From: Chloropicon primus
Taxonomy: Eukaryota; Chlorophyta; Chloropicophyceae; Chloropicales; Chloropicaceae
Assembly: GCA_023205875.1 (NCBI GenBank)
Contig: CP060762.1
Coordinates: forward strand, 496,001 to 560,000
Length of the DNA: 64,000 nt
Direction: 5' to 3'
The position numbers were made by a program, and so were the translations under genes. Below are positions 9,201-20,267 of the stretch, in pieces (the stretch's first letter is position 1; every line of letters starts with the position of its first letter). The notes beneath the pieces were generated by a model. That model worked only from the letters and a program-made list of their open reading frames with translations. It ran no database searches and had not been told where the DNA came from.

Positions 9201-12200
9201 CTAGCTTTGCTTGTTCCCCTTCCTCTTCCTTCTCTTCTTGCTCTTCTTGGAGACCTTGCCCTTCAGCATTGCCTCGGCTTCGGCCTTCAAGAACTGGTTT
9301 CTCGCGTTTTCGGCGTGGTCCTTCAGCTTGTCAGCAAGTTTCTCGCTCAAGGAAGGGTAACCTTGGAAGCTCTTGATGAAAAAGTCCTTTTTGAGAATGC
9401 ACTTCTTCTGGTGGACAAAAAAGCGCTCGAGAGCCTTTTCGTACAGCTGCGCCACCTCCTCAAGCTTGCACCCGTTGAGAGACAAAACTTTCAGCGCGTA
9501 GAGAGCGATGACCTCAACGGCGGGGCAGAGTCCTCTCTTCTTTGGCCCCACGTGCGCAACGAAGTTCACGGACTTGTCGAGCAGGCCAAAGACTGCCTCG
9601 GCCTTGTCACCCTCGACCTCGCCGCTGATCTTTTGGCTCATGCCGGACATGATCCCGGAAAGCCTTGACAGGACATTGCTCTCGATACCTGTGCCCCCTT
9701 CGACGATGGAGGTCAGCACTTCGCCCAAGAGCGTCAGCGTGCCGTCAAGCGAGCCGGCTCTCAAGTACGTTTCAATCAATCTCAGTACCCTGAACTTGAA
9801 GTGCAACAGCTCCTCCAATCTCCTCTTTTTGTTCATCTGTCTCCTCATCTGAAACTGCGCTGCGATGATCGAATCCAGCTTGAACATCGCTTCATCATCC
9901 ATGTCAGAATCTTCATCCTCGTCCCCATCCACGTCCATATCCTCCATCATCTCCTTCCCGGACTGCTTCATGCCGCTCGCTGGAAACTCAAGCCCCTCCC
10001 CAATGCCCTCGTCTCCTTCCTCCTCCTCCTCCTCCTCCTCGTCGCTCTCCTCCTCGCTCTCCTCCTCGCTGTCCATCTCCTCGTCCTCGTCCTCGTCCTC
10101 GTCGTCCTCGCTGATGGTCTGCTGAAGAATTTCCACCAAGTTCTTGATGCCAGACTCCGTAACGTCGGAAAGGAAGGAGGAGAAGACCGAGTCCACGCTC
10201 TTTCTGACGAGCTGATTGGGCAGAGAAAGCAGAGAAAGCATCAAGTCCAGCAGCACGTCATTCCACTGTACAGCCGATTCGTCGTTCAACTTTCTTCTCT
10301 TCCGCTTTCCTCCTGCCTCGAGCATCTGCTCCAGTATCGCGACAATGTCATTCGCGTGGGAGCTGAAGTCAACTTCGAGCTCGCCAAGCTGCAGAAGGAA
10401 GATGTGGTTCACGAGCACGAACAATGAGTTCAACTTCGCGCGCTGCTGCGAGTCCCCCTTCTTCTTCAGCTGAGCTTGAATCTTCTTCCTGGCGTCCTTG
10501 AGAACCCCAAGGGTGTCCAAGTTCGTCTGCGTGTACTGTCTTGTGTAGTTTGCCTGCTTCGAGGTGCTCAGGTCAGCGTTGAGCTTGAGAATCTTCTCGA
10601 TCAGAGACATGTACGCCTCGGAAAACTTCGGCCTCTGGAACAGGGACGCGAGAACATTCACCAGGCAGTCGAAGCAGTACTGGTTCAGGGACAGCGGAAG
10701 GGCCCTAATGTTTCTTGCGATGTCCTCCCTCTTCTCCTCCGGAAAGTCCAGCATTTTGTGACACGTCTTTGGGGAGAACTCGAAAAAGGCGTGGTGGACG
10801 AAGAACTTGAGGGCCTCCTCGGCTTCGTCCTCCTCGATGTTGGGATTCTTGCACACCGTGCTGATCTGATTCAGAATTTCCTTCTGCCTCTTGAGCAGAT
10901 GCGCGTCGTAGCCCTCTTCCTCCCCCTCCTCCATGCCCACAAAGGAAGAGTAGAACATGTCCTTCAAGATTCTGAACTGAGCCTTGTTCGTTGCGCTCTC
11001 GTTGGTGCTCTCGAACGCGACATCGGCGCCCTTCACCCAAGAGCTGAATTGCTTCAGGGATATCGTGAGCAGCGACTTGCTCTCAAGGGACAGGGAATCC
11101 CTCTTCATCAGCGAGTAGAGGTACCTCACGCACTTTTTCGCGCTCGTGTGCAAGTAGTTCTCCTCCTTCTTCAAATTTTGCTTCAAGCATATCATCATGG
11201 GCTCCGAGAGGATGACCTGCAGGTCGCTCGCGCTGAGCAGGGGGCTGAGCCTCTTCAACAGCTCCATCGCCAGGTACTTTCTCTCCAGAGAGGACTGGAG
11301 AAGGCCGTCGTCCACTATGGTGGACCAGAAGCCCTGCAACTCGTTGCTGGTGCCGTCGTCGATGGACGCCTCCGGCGAGGCCTCCGTGCCCTTCTTGAAC
11401 GAAGGCACGATGAGGCCGACCAGATCGTACCAAACCGTGTGCAGACGGGGGTGAGAGCTGGTCGCCATCATGAGCGAGGGCCTCAGCCCCCTCAGGAACT
11501 CTTCTCGGAAGATCTCCTTCACGTCAAAGTCCTTGTACAAGAACCCGAAGCTCTCCTCCCCCTTGAGCGCGCCCTTCTGCTTTCCGAAGGCCTTCCAGAT
11601 CCAAAGAGCGAGCTGAAACGCCTCGATCTGGCAGGAGTCCAGCTCGACCTCCAGCGCCTCCCTGATCTTGGGAGCCATGTTGCAAAGGATGGAGAAGTCC
11701 TTCTCGGACACGGTCTTCAGCAGCTCCATGAGGACGCCAAAGGATATCTCGGACAAGTAGTCCTTCTTCTTGGAGATCTCCAGCAAGCTCGTGGCCGCCA
11801 GGGCCTTCAGCTTCATGGTGGACAGGCGGCCCGCCTTCAGCAACGAGGCGTACACGAAGACTCGACCCAAAAGAGTCTCCCTTATCTCCCCCCCCTTGGG
11901 CTTGCCCGCCCCCTCGATCACGAGCGTCTTGTCCATGAGGTCCAACACAGTTTTCGTCTCCACCTTGCTCACCGACTTGAGGATCTCGCACAGCGCCAGC
12001 CCGAACCCCTGCCGAGCGCTTCCCCTCCCGGAGGACATCCCCCTTATCAGCCTCTTGCACGAGTACGCGGCAAGCGCGCAGACCTCCTCCTCCTTCTTGA
12101 TCACCTTCCCTGCACTCACTTTCCCCTTCACTTCCTCGTCGTGGTCGGTTTGGTCATCCAAGCAGCACTGCGCGAGCTGCTTCGCGGCGGTCACCCTTCC

Positions 12201-12278
12201 ATCTTCCTCCGGCACCACCAGCTTGTCGAACAGCTCCATCCTCTCCTTGCTGAACGAAAGGGCCCTCACTTCCTTCAT
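9201..12278 (-). CDS. DNA polymerase V / MYBBP1A (POL5) family nucleolar protein
   Basis: 1025 aa, one exon. Seen: an all-helical N-terminal two-thirds whose opening, a family hallmark, reads RMELFDKLVV, then AAYSCKRLIRGMSSGRGSAR and QGFGLALCEILK. A very acidic block of about 40 residues follows (EDDEDEDEDEE and EEESDEEEEEEEE). More helices end in a basic KKSKKRRKRKGNKQS tail, a likely nucleolar signal. Known: despite the name, POL5/MYBBP1A proteins lack polymerase activity in vivo and act in rRNA transcription and ribosome biogenesis. Length agrees with yeast POL5 (about 1020 aa). Converges with METAP1 (about 105 bp between stops) and diverges from the flippase. A 673-residue plus-strand open frame over it is a codon-bias shadow. 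Confidence 0.88.
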   Translation of the reverse strand: MKEVRALSFSKERMELFDKLVVPEEDGRVTAAKQLAQCCLDDQTDHDEEVKGKVSAGKVIKKEEEVCALAAYSCKRLIRGMSSGRGSARQGFGLALCEILKSVSKVETKTVLDLMDKTLVIEGAGKPKGGEIRETLLGRVFVYASLLKAGRLSTMKLKALAATSLLEISKKKDYLSEISFGVLMELLKTVSEKDFSILCNMAPKIREALEVELDSCQIEAFQLALWIWKAFGKQKGALKGEESFGFLYKDFDVKEIFREEFLRGLRPSLMMATSSHPRLHTVWYDLVGLIVPSFKKGTEASPEASIDDGTSNELQGFWSTIVDDGLLQSSLERKYLAMELLKRLSPLLSASDLQVILSEPMMICLKQNLKKEENYLHTSAKKCVRYLYSLMKRDSLSLESKSLLTISLKQFSSWVKGADVAFESTNESATNKAQFRILKDMFYSSFVGMEEGEEEGYDAHLLKRQKEILNQISTVCKNPNIEEDEAEEALKFFVHHAFFEFSPKTCHKMLDFPEEKREDIARNIRALPLSLNQYCFDCLVNVLASLFQRPKFSEAYMSLIEKILKLNADLSTSKQANYTRQYTQTNLDTLGVLKDARKKIQAQLKKKGDSQQRAKLNSLFVLVNHIFLLQLGELEVDFSSHANDIVAILEQMLEAGGKRKRRKLNDESAVQWNDVLLDLMLSLLSLPNQLVRKSVDSVFSSFLSDVTESGIKNLVEILQQTISEDDEDEDEDEEMDSEEESEEESDEEEEEEEEGDEGIGEGLEFPASGMKQSGKEMMEDMDVDGDEDEDSDMDDEAMFKLDSIIAAQFQMRRQMNKKRRLEELLHFKFRVLRLIETYLRAGSLDGTLTLLGEVLTSIVEGGTGIESNVLSRLSGIMSGMSQKISGEVEGDKAEAVFGLLDKSVNFVAHVGPKKRGLCPAVEVIALYALKVLSLNGCKLEEVAQLYEKALERFFVHQKKCILKKDFFIKSFQGYPSLSEKLADKLKDHAENARNQFLKAEAEAMLKGKVSKKSKKRRKRKGNKQS

Positions 12279-13243
12279 CCTGGCACTCCACTACCTCTGC
12301 ACCTCTCTCTCTCTCTCTCTCCTCGGACAGATGTCTCCTCTTCGCGTCACACTTGCTTCCAACGCCGCGAAACAATCAAACCAGTGAGCGACGGAGCAAG
12401 GGAGGTATCCCAAACCAAGTGCTTCGCCTTCCGTCTCCACCGTAACCTCTCCCCTCCTCACCGTGTCACCAACCACCAACACCTCTCCCTCTCTTGAGCC
12501 TTCCACGAACACGATCCCCCACGGGAACACCCTTCCTCTTGGCCAAAATCGACAAACAAGGTATCAATCGAAAGCTCGCGAGACGTACTCTCGCACTGTA
12601 CCCCTGCTTTCTTCCTTACGTCACGACCTCGTCGCGAAATTACTCGCTCTTTCTCCTCCAGTCGCACCGCCCAAGGTTGTGCAGACTTTGTGCGCACTCA
12701 TGACGGCGCTTGGCCCCTCTGTTCAAATTTACCAATACTAGTGATGAATTTGAATAGGTCAAACAAGGTAACGGAAATTGAAATCGTAACCGACGGGCGG
12801 AGGAAGTCAAAAAAAACGAACGATCGATCGATCGCGGAGGGCGAAGGCCTAGGACTAGGAGAGAAGGTCGTGGGTTGTCGTCGCTCGGAAGGAGTTTCTT
12901 TTTCTCTCTCTTTTTTTTTTTCTCGGGTCCGTTTCGTTTGCGCTCTCTTTCTTTTCTTTTCTTTCTTTCTTTTGTCAAGGAAGGAGTGAGGGGGAGGGCA
13001 ACGATCGATCGTGGTGTCGTGACTTGTTCCAACGACGAGGAGGGCAAAAGCTTGGCGTAGCGCCACTCGCTCACTTCTCGCTCCGGTGTGGTGGAGAGCA
13101 GAACAGGAGTGAAGGGAAGGAGTGCGCTTGGGCAACTCGCAAGGGGTTCTCCTTCTCGCTCGCTCTCTCGTTTCCTTCTTGGGGCGGAGCTGAGCTGCTG
13201 CTGCGCTGTCCGTGGGTCGAGCGAAGAGGGGAGCCAGAGCGCT
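12279..13243. promoter_or_regulatory. Divergent promoter between POL5 and the P4-ATPase
   Basis: 965 bp with no convincing gene. Contents: CT runs (12302-12322), TTTC/TTTTC runs (about 12897-12975), two GATCGATC tracts and paired GGTAACGG and CGTAACCG words at about 12768-12792. An upstream in-frame extension of the ATPase from 13088 has no ATG, so it is treated as leader. Confidence 0.45.
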
Positions 13244-16200
13244 ATGGCTGTCGCCGCCGCCAGGAACGCTCCGTCGTCGCAGCGCGGCGAGCGCGAGGAC
13301 AAGTTCCGCGTGGTGGAGTTCGGGCCAGCGAGCGGGGAGAACACCTCCAGGACGCCCGTGTGGACGCCGAGAATGGGAGATGGGGGGGTGGCTCACATCG
13401 GGAGGCACAGGTTCTGCACGAACAGGATCAGCACGGCCAAGTACAACTACTTTACGTTCCTGCCCAAGTTCTTGTACATCATGTTCTCGAGGGCCGCCTA
13501 CTTTTACTTTTTGGTTCAGATGTGCCTCTCGTGGTGGACGGAGGTGAGCCCCTTCGGGGGCATCGGCTTCACCATGGCCCTTGTCTTCGTCCTCCTCGTC
13601 GCCGGCGTCAAGGAGGTCGTCGAGGACGTGAAGAGGCACCAGTTCGATCGAGTCACGAACCAGTCAACGGCGCACATCGTTCACCTGGACGCGGACCGCG
13701 ACGGGGTCGAGATCAGGGACGAGAAGTGGGAGGACGTGAGGGTGGGCCAAATCATCCTGGTCCAGGACGGGGAGGAGATCCCGGCGGACTGCGTCTGCCT
13801 CCACGCCGCCGTGGAGAACACGTGCTACGTGAACACGGCAAACTTGGACGGGGAGACGAACCTGAAGATCAGGAGGGCCATGAGGGGCGCCGAGCTCTGC
13901 AGGGGGGAGAGGCACGACGAGATCGCGCGCACCGACAGCGTGTCCAGCGGCCAGCAACCCAGGGTCTCCAGCGAGGAGCGAGCCAAGACCATGAGGGACA
14001 TGGACGGGATGAAAGAGCAGGCCCAAAAGCTGGCTCACATTCAGGGCCAGGTGCATTGCGAGCCTCCGTCGGCGAACCTCCACACCTTCAAGGGGTTCGT
14101 GAGCATCGAGAACAACCCCTGGGTCGACGAGGTGGGGGCTCCGTATTCCTCTGACGGCGGCGCGGCCAAGTACCCGCTGGACATGGGGGAGGTGATGCTC
14201 CGTGGCACGCGTCTCATGAATTCCGGCTATGCTTTTGGCCTGGTCGTGTACACCGGGAAGGAGACCCGAATCTTCATGAACAACTTGAAGATGCCCATCA
14301 AGCACAGCTCCATGGACAACTTCTTGAACATCCAGATTGTCATCCTCGCCATCATCCAGATCGTCATCTGCGTTGGGTGTGCGGTCGGGAGCTACGTGTG
14401 GAGGGAGGAGTACGGATTCGCGAGGCAGTACATGATGTACAACAGATTCGTGCAGAACAACTATCCGAACGACGGGGTGTACATTATCGTGTACACGATA
14501 ACGTTTTGGATCTTGTTCTCGTCCATGCTGCCGATCTCTCTCATCGTTTCCCTCGAGATTGTGCGGATGTGGCAGTGCATCGGGTTTATTAACTTTGACA
14601 CGAGCATGAGGGTGGACAACGAGGACACGTCGCTGTGGCCCAAGGCCAGGAACTCGAACGTGAACGACGATTTGGCTAGAATATCCTACGTCTTCAGTGA
14701 CAAGACGGGGACGCTGACGTCGAACGAGATGCAGCTGAGGTTGATGTCTGCGGGGATGCGCTTGCTCGGGGACGAGGCCCACAAATTCGAAGACATGCTT
14801 CCGGACGACGAGGCGGCCCACGTGGCTTCGCGCTTCGATCCTCAGCTGGAAGAGAGCTACAGAAAAATCGCGAGCATCGAGCAGATCGTCGACGCCTTGC
14901 AATTGGGAGCTCCCGCCCAGGCGAGTGCAGGGATGACCTCGGAAGACGCCCAAGTGCTGAAGTTTTTCACCTCGATGGCCCTTTGCCACTCGGTCCTTCC
15001 GGAGATGAAGGGAGGCGATCTGTCGGGATACCAAGGGCCTTCGCCCGACGAGGTCTGCATCGTGAACACGATGAAGCAGTTGGGTTGGATCTTCAAGGGA
15101 AACAAGTCAAACGTGATGTACCTGGACATCCTCGGGAAGAAGTGCAAATTTCGCTTGCTGAACGTGCTGGATTTCTCCAGCGACAGGAAGAGAATGAGCG
15201 TGATCATCCAGGACCAGAGGAAGAAGATCTATCTCATCTGCAAGGGTGCCGATGCAGTCATGATTCCCAGGACCACTTACGGGCCAGCCACGAATGCTTC
15301 GAGCGTGGAAGAGGTTGATAAGATCGTCCACGGCTACAGCTGCAAGGGCTTGAGGTGCCTGATGTACGGGGCCAAGCAACTGTCTCAGGAGGAGTGGGAG
15401 GTCTGGGATCAGGGTTTCAGGCAGGCAGCGAATGACATCGAGAACAGGGAGGAAAGGATGGCAGAATGTATGGAGGAGATCGAGAAGGGCCTGCACTTCA
15501 TGGGGATCACGGCCGTGGAGGACAAGCTGCAGGAGGAGGTCCCCGAATCAATCCAAATCTTGAGAGACGCGAACATCAAGGTCTGGGTGATCACCGGGGA
15601 CAAGCAGGAGACTGCCATCAACATCGGCATTTCTTGCAAACTGGTCAGCAACCAGGAAGAGTTGATGATCTTCAACGAAGGCTGCAAGGAGAAGCTTGGA
15701 GACAGCATCAACGCCCACCTCGCCGAACTATCGAGGAAAGAGAAGTCGTCGAGGAAGGAGAAGGAGCTCGTCATTGACGGCAAGACCCTAGCTGTGGTCC
15801 TGTCCGATCAATCGCTCAGCAAATCGTTTGCCTCTCTCGGCGCGCTGTGCGACTGCGTGCTCGTCTGCAGGGCGTCGCCGTCCCAGAAGGCGGCGATCGT
15901 CACGCTGATGAAGAACTATGAGAAGAACAAGTGCGTCGAGGGCAAGATGTGGGGGCTCAAGTGGACCGGAAAGCTGGACCACATGATCTCAAACAAAGTT
16001 TTGTCCATTGGCGATGGCGCAAACGACGTCCCAATGATTCAGAGGGCTGATATTGGCGTGGGCATCGTGGGGAAGGAAGGCAGACAAGCCAGCAACAACT
16101 CGGACTTCAGCATTGCAAGGTTCAGGTTCCTTGTCAGGCTCTTGTTGGTCCACGGACAGACGACCCAGTACAGGAACGCGAACCTTATCAAGTACTCGTT

Positions 16201-16978
16201 CTACAAGAACATTGCCATTAGCATGGTTATGTTCTACTACCAATTTTATTGCGGTTTCTCGGGGCAGCCCTCGATAGACATGCTGACGCTGAACTTTTAC
16301 AACACGGTCTTCACGGCTGTTCCAATAATCATCTTCTCCTTGATGGATTCCCCCGTGGAGTGCTTGGAAACACTGATGAAGTACCCGCAGACCTACAACA
16401 AGTCCAGAAGCCTGCACACCGGCATATTCTGGAAGGCCCAAGTCAAAGCCTTCGTGGATGCGGCGATATGCTTCTTCATTCCGTACTACTCGACGTTCTA
16501 CTCGGGATCCGATGACTTGTCTGGGCTTTTTGCGGTGGGGAGAATCTCGTACATTGCTCTGCAGGGCGTTGTCACCCTGGAGGTGTTCATGATTGCCAGG
16601 CACGTCACCACGCTGTTTGTGACGTTCGTGTTCTACTCGTGGGTCATCTTGTTCCCTTTCTTTTACTTATTTGATTGGTCGATGCAGGTTCTGGGCGTCC
16701 CTGACCCGGGCCAGGCTGGTATGTCAAACCAAATATTCTCCTCGGCGGCCGCGTGGCTGCAGATGGTTCTTGTGATCCTCGTGTCCCTGGGCCTGCGTTT
16801 GGGTGAGAAGGGGCTCAAGGCAGTGTTCTATCCGGACGATATCCAACTGTTGGCGGAAATGGAAGTGGGCGAGAAGAAGACGCAAGCGATCACAAGAAGC
16901 CTGCTGAATCAGAGCAACAGCCCGAAGAAGATGCTGAAGAAGATCTCGAAAACGATTCCATCGTTGAACAACTTGTAA
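13244..16978 (+). CDS. P4-type ATPase, phospholipid flippase (ALA/DRS2 type)
   Basis: 1244 aa from the ATG at 13244, no introns. Seen: the N-terminal motif YNYFTFLPKFLY, P4 actuator signature DGETNLKIRRAM, the P4-specific LPISLIVSLEI in the fourth membrane helix, phosphorylation motif SDKTGTLTSNEMQ (D486), nucleotide-domain KGADAVM, hinge GDGANDVPMIQRADIGVGI and a C-terminal membrane domain with about six helices. Known: P4-ATPases with a CDC50 partner move aminophospholipids from the outer to the inner leaflet in Golgi, endosome and plasma membrane. The CDC50 subunit is not in this window. Some protist P4-ATPases are fused to guanylyl cyclase. This one ends shortly after the last helix with a basic tail (KKMLKKISKTIPSLNNL) and carries no cyclase domain. 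Confidence 0.96.
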   Translation: MAVAAARNAPSSQRGEREDKFRVVEFGPASGENTSRTPVWTPRMGDGGVAHIGRHRFCTNRISTAKYNYFTFLPKFLYIMFSRAAYFYFLVQMCLSWWTEVSPFGGIGFTMALVFVLLVAGVKEVVEDVKRHQFDRVTNQSTAHIVHLDADRDGVEIRDEKWEDVRVGQIILVQDGEEIPADCVCLHAAVENTCYVNTANLDGETNLKIRRAMRGAELCRGERHDEIARTDSVSSGQQPRVSSEERAKTMRDMDGMKEQAQKLAHIQGQVHCEPPSANLHTFKGFVSIENNPWVDEVGAPYSSDGGAAKYPLDMGEVMLRGTRLMNSGYAFGLVVYTGKETRIFMNNLKMPIKHSSMDNFLNIQIVILAIIQIVICVGCAVGSYVWREEYGFARQYMMYNRFVQNNYPNDGVYIIVYTITFWILFSSMLPISLIVSLEIVRMWQCIGFINFDTSMRVDNEDTSLWPKARNSNVNDDLARISYVFSDKTGTLTSNEMQLRLMSAGMRLLGDEAHKFEDMLPDDEAAHVASRFDPQLEESYRKIASIEQIVDALQLGAPAQASAGMTSEDAQVLKFFTSMALCHSVLPEMKGGDLSGYQGPSPDEVCIVNTMKQLGWIFKGNKSNVMYLDILGKKCKFRLLNVLDFSSDRKRMSVIIQDQRKKIYLICKGADAVMIPRTTYGPATNASSVEEVDKIVHGYSCKGLRCLMYGAKQLSQEEWEVWDQGFRQAANDIENREERMAECMEEIEKGLHFMGITAVEDKLQEEVPESIQILRDANIKVWVITGDKQETAINIGISCKLVSNQEELMIFNEGCKEKLGDSINAHLAELSRKEKSSRKEKELVIDGKTLAVVLSDQSLSKSFASLGALCDCVLVCRASPSQKAAIVTLMKNYEKNKCVEGKMWGLKWTGKLDHMISNKVLSIGDGANDVPMIQRADIGVGIVGKEGRQASNNSDFSIARFRFLVRLLLVHGQTTQYRNANLIKYSFYKNIAISMVMFYYQFYCGFSGQPSIDMLTLNFYNTVFTAVPIIIFSLMDSPVECLETLMKYPQTYNKSRSLHTGIFWKAQVKAFVDAAICFFIPYYSTFYSGSDDLSGLFAVGRISYIALQGVVTLEVFMIARHVTTLFVTFVFYSWVILFPFFYLFDWSMQVLGVPDPGQAGMSNQIFSSAAAWLQMVLVILVSLGLRLGEKGLKAVFYPDDIQLLAEMEVGEKKTQAITRSLLNQSNSPKKMLKKISKTIPSLNNL

Positions 16979-17249
16979 ATCCAAGAAACGATCCTTTCAT
17001 TTTATAATCCCCACAGCCAGGCAGCACTGCGGTATTTTTAAGAGAGAGCCATAAGATAAATGTGTAGCATGGGTCAGTGCTTGAATAGAGCATTGTTATC
17101 GATATCACTACAAGCTCCCAGGATGATTCATGCGTCCATTTCGCAGTCGCTACTACTGTGGCATCAACCAAAGAAAGGATGTACAGCACAACGTGGACTG
17201 CTTTTTGCGGTCGACGGCGAGATGTTCGGGAGAAACTTACCTGCGTCCT

Positions 17250-19601
17250 CTACAGAGCGTTGCCCGACAGGGCTTTGAGCGCGACGGCGGACTTGACCTT
17301 GAGGTCCTTCAAGTCATCCGCTTCCATCTTCGAGTGCTTGAGGTACTTGGGAAAGAATTTTATGATGTACATGGAGAGGCTCGTCTTCAGAGTCTTGTAC
17401 TCGGGTCTCATGTACAGCGTCAACAGTTGCTCGTGGATCGCATCTTCGCTTGACGCCAAGAGGTACATTTCCAGCAACATCTGCAAGAACAGCGCTTCTT
17501 TCTTGTTCACGTTCCCCGAGATGCTCAGCGCCTTGATGATGGTGAAAGGCAGCAGCTTTCCTTTGACGAGGGCGGCCACCAGCTTGGATATGTTCGCGAT
17601 GCTCCTCGCGCTCAGCTTACTCAGTTCCTTCAGCTTGTCCGAGATTGTGAAGATGAACGACAGCTTTTGCTGCTTCGACTGCTTTATCAGGGACTTTGCG
17701 ATGTAAAAGTAGTATGGGTTGTAAGCCGCCTCCTGGATGCAGCAGTGGAGGAGAACCCTTGAGATCTCCCTTTCCTGGGATCCCTTGAGCCCAAGACCCA
17801 CCAGCCTCTCAAAGGCGTCCACGTAATCCTCCGAGCTCATGATCACGACGAAGATGGATCTTCGGATTTCGGTGTTCATCCTCTGCTCCGAGGCTATTTT
17901 CATGTAGTCCACGCCCGACTGCTCCGTGGCCTTTGAGCCCCACCTCTTTGCCCTTTCCAGCTCCCTCTCCGCCTTCTCGTTTGCTGACTTCAGGTCCGAC
18001 CCCTCCAGCCACCAAAGCCCCCTCTTGTCCGGCGACAGAAGCGTGTGCCACGACAGGTTCTGAAGGCAGAGCTCCGTTGCCTTGGCGCTCTTGAACCACG
18101 AGGACAGGTTCGGGCTGATCGGGTGGCACCCCCTGCCGAAGTTCCCCCGCTGCCGGTTGTTCTTGATGTCCACCACACTTTTCAGCAAGATCTCTTGCTT
18201 CTGACTGAGGCTGCCTCCGTTCGAGCTCGACCGGATTCTCCCGGCCTTTTCGTGAACGGAGATCACGAACTCCTTCATTCGGGTCGGGTCCGACGTTCTA
18301 AGGGGCGATCCCACGAACCTCAGAACGGTGTAGATGCACTCCACCTCGGCGACCCCGAACGTCTCTTTCAGGTGAAAGAGGAAGGAGAAGATCGTCGAGT
18401 AAGGCAGCGCGCCGATGTTCCCCAGGTGCACCAGGGTCAGCACGAGGTTGTGGAGCGCTCTGCCGTCCTCCCCTTGGAGGGCGGCCTCGATCTTCTCGGC
18501 CAGGACCGCCGCGAATTTGGCAACGAGCTCGCTCGAGCCTAGCTGGGCCGCGAGGCCAAAGATGCAGCTCGAAGTCACCGCGGCGAATTGCGCGGACGCC
18601 CTCGGCCCCTCGACCGCCGACCGAATCAGCTCCTGGCAGATGAGCTCCTGTATGACCTTCTTCTTCACCCGGTGGGTCTCCACGGTGGTCGCGATCTCGC
18701 AGGCGATGTTCTGCACGCTCGACTCTGTGATTCTGTTCAGGAGGCCCCTCACCTTCCTTGCTATGCCGTTGTCCAGCGAATCGGTCTTCTTCCTCAGCCC
18801 TGGCGGAATGTACCTCCCCACGGGCGCGCCGCTGCTCGAGGCGCCGCCTTGCCGAGAGGAGGGCGAGCGAGCCCCCACATCCACCTCCTCCCCCACCTCC
18901 TCCTCCGAGGAGTACTCCGACAGGGAGTACTCCGGCGACGAGGAGTCCCCCTCGACGTCGTCGCTCCCACTGTCGCCGCCCGAGGAGGAGGAGTCCCCCC
19001 CGCCAAAGATCGGGAGCCCTTCCAGGACGTCGTTCAGCCCGTCGTCCAGACCAAACTTGGCGTCCGCGCTCTTCATCTTGAGCTTCTTCGCCAAAGACCG
19101 CCTCAGCCTCTCGTCCTTCTCGTTGTCCTCCCTCATCCTCCGCTTCCTCGCCTCGGCCCCATCGTCCCCTCTCCTGCCAGGAGGATCCTGCGACGAGGAC
19201 GGCTCCCCCCTGGGGCGAGGGGCGCCCTTCTCCCGAGGCCCCTTCTCCCTCCTCCCACCTTTGCCTGGCTTGCCACGACCTCCTCCTCCCTTGACCTCCT
19301 CCTCCGTTTCGATCCCCAGCTCCCTCTGAAGCTTCCACGGCAGCGTCGGCCTCCTCGTCCTCCCCGCTTTGTCGTGAAGACGCCTCCCTCCTCTGCCAAA
19401 CCACAAAGCAAAGCAAAGCAAAGCAAAGGAAAAGGGGTCAATACCATATATACATCATAACCATCCCTTATTGGATGAAAAAGCAACTAGAGAGAGAAAG
19501 AGGGATGCTTCGATCGAGGAGGATGAGCGTGTTCCATAGGCGCAAGGCTGACGCGCCAATCCCAGGCGAACTCACCTCCCTCTTCCACGGCCGCCCCTCA
19601 T
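17250..19601 (-). CDS. NOM1: NOM1/SGD1-like nucleolar MIF4G-MA3 protein (2 exons)
   Basis: Join of 19576-19601 and 17250-19392, 722 aa. The first exon is only 26 nt (MRGGRGRG and part of an Arg codon). The 183-bp intron has GTGAGT and a TTTGGCAG acceptor behind CTTTG repeats. Splicing restores a Gly/Arg-rich RGG-like start directly followed by RRLHDKAGRTRRP, which the unspliced frame lacks. Then: a basic region, an acidic Ser-rich region, the PVGRYIPPGLRKK motif that marks the start of the family's core, a MIF4G domain (about 215-440) and an MA3 domain (about 520-640). Known: yeast Sgd1 and human NOM1 are nucleolar proteins of 18S rRNA maturation, and NOM1 also targets PP1. Converges with the flippase and diverges from P450 reductase. 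Confidence 0.9.
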
Positions 19602-20267
19602 GCTCTCTTGTTCCCCCAGGGGCACACGCCGGGTCACAGACTCCCCTCAAAGATGGTTCAAATCCCACGCGTTTCTTTCGAGCGAGGGCTCTTTCGAAAG
19701 ATCAAAACCTCCTCTTCCGCCTCACGCCAACCCCTCTCCTCCGTTCCCACACCTCCGCCCTCTCCCCCGTCGAGAACAACCCGCAGCCGATCGATCGAGC
19801 GTCCCCTTTCCACCGCCAGAAAATGGCGGGTTCGCGAAGCTAATGTTGAATACTCCAGTAGTAGTGTTGAATTTCGTGACTTTGGAATCTGGAGACGTGT
19901 GGCGGGCGATCACTCACGGCGACGACAGAGGACGAGATAGACGACGACGACGACGACGACGACGACGAGGAGGAGAAGGAGAACGAAGGAAGAGCATCTC
20001 GCTTTGTCGCTTTGTCACTTTGTCGTTCTTGGGAATCGAATCGAGTCGAGTCGAGTCGAATAGAATCGAACTTGGTTTCGTTTCGATCTTGGCAAGCCTA
20101 GAGGAGGGACACACGCTCACGCTCACGCTCACGCTCGACGAGGAGGAGGAGGAGGAGGAGGTGTTGGTCTGTTGACAGCGGTTACGTCTTCTTCTTCTTC
20201 CTTTTAGAGGAGGAGCTTGTGCTTGTGACGGTGACGGTGACATCTGTGTGAGGAGGAGGAGATTGGA
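19602..20267. promoter_or_regulatory. Divergent promoter between NOM1 and P450 reductase
   Basis: Holds element copy D and three simple repeats: GAC triplets at 19937-19969, a TCGAG-based pentamer run at 20039-20065, and CTCACG hexamers at about 20116-20140 followed by GAG triplets. No gene seen. A GGTTCAAATCCC word at 19655-19666 looks like a tRNA B box, but no tRNA fold fits it. Confidence 0.5.
19669..19702 (+). promoter_or_regulatory. Recurring CTTTCGAAAG palindromic element, copy D
   Basis: GCGTTTCTTTCGAGCGAGGG followed by CTCTTTCGAAAGA (19689-19701). It is about 68 bp upstream of the NOM1 start and about 570 bp upstream of P450 reductase. Confidence 0.6.

Noticed and set aside
9201-12497. 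673-residue plus-strand open frame over POL5
   Set aside because: Antisense shadow from the strong codon bias of the minus-strand gene; its translation is Leu/Arg/Gln-rich with no domain.
13088-13243. Longer P4-ATPase start at 13088
   Set aside because: The frame is open but begins with GTG, not ATG; the first ATG in frame is 13244, giving a normal N-terminus.
13244-16978. P4-ATPase and guanylyl cyclase as one fused gene, as in apicomplexans
   Set aside because: They are separate genes more than 20 kb apart with eleven genes between them, and the ATPase ends right after its last membrane helices.
19597-19680. tRNA gene suggested by GGTTCAAATCCC (B-box-like) at 19655-19666
   Set aside because: The flanking T-stem does not pair, no A box or acceptor stem is present at the right distance, and the stretch overlaps the NOM1 first exon and element D.
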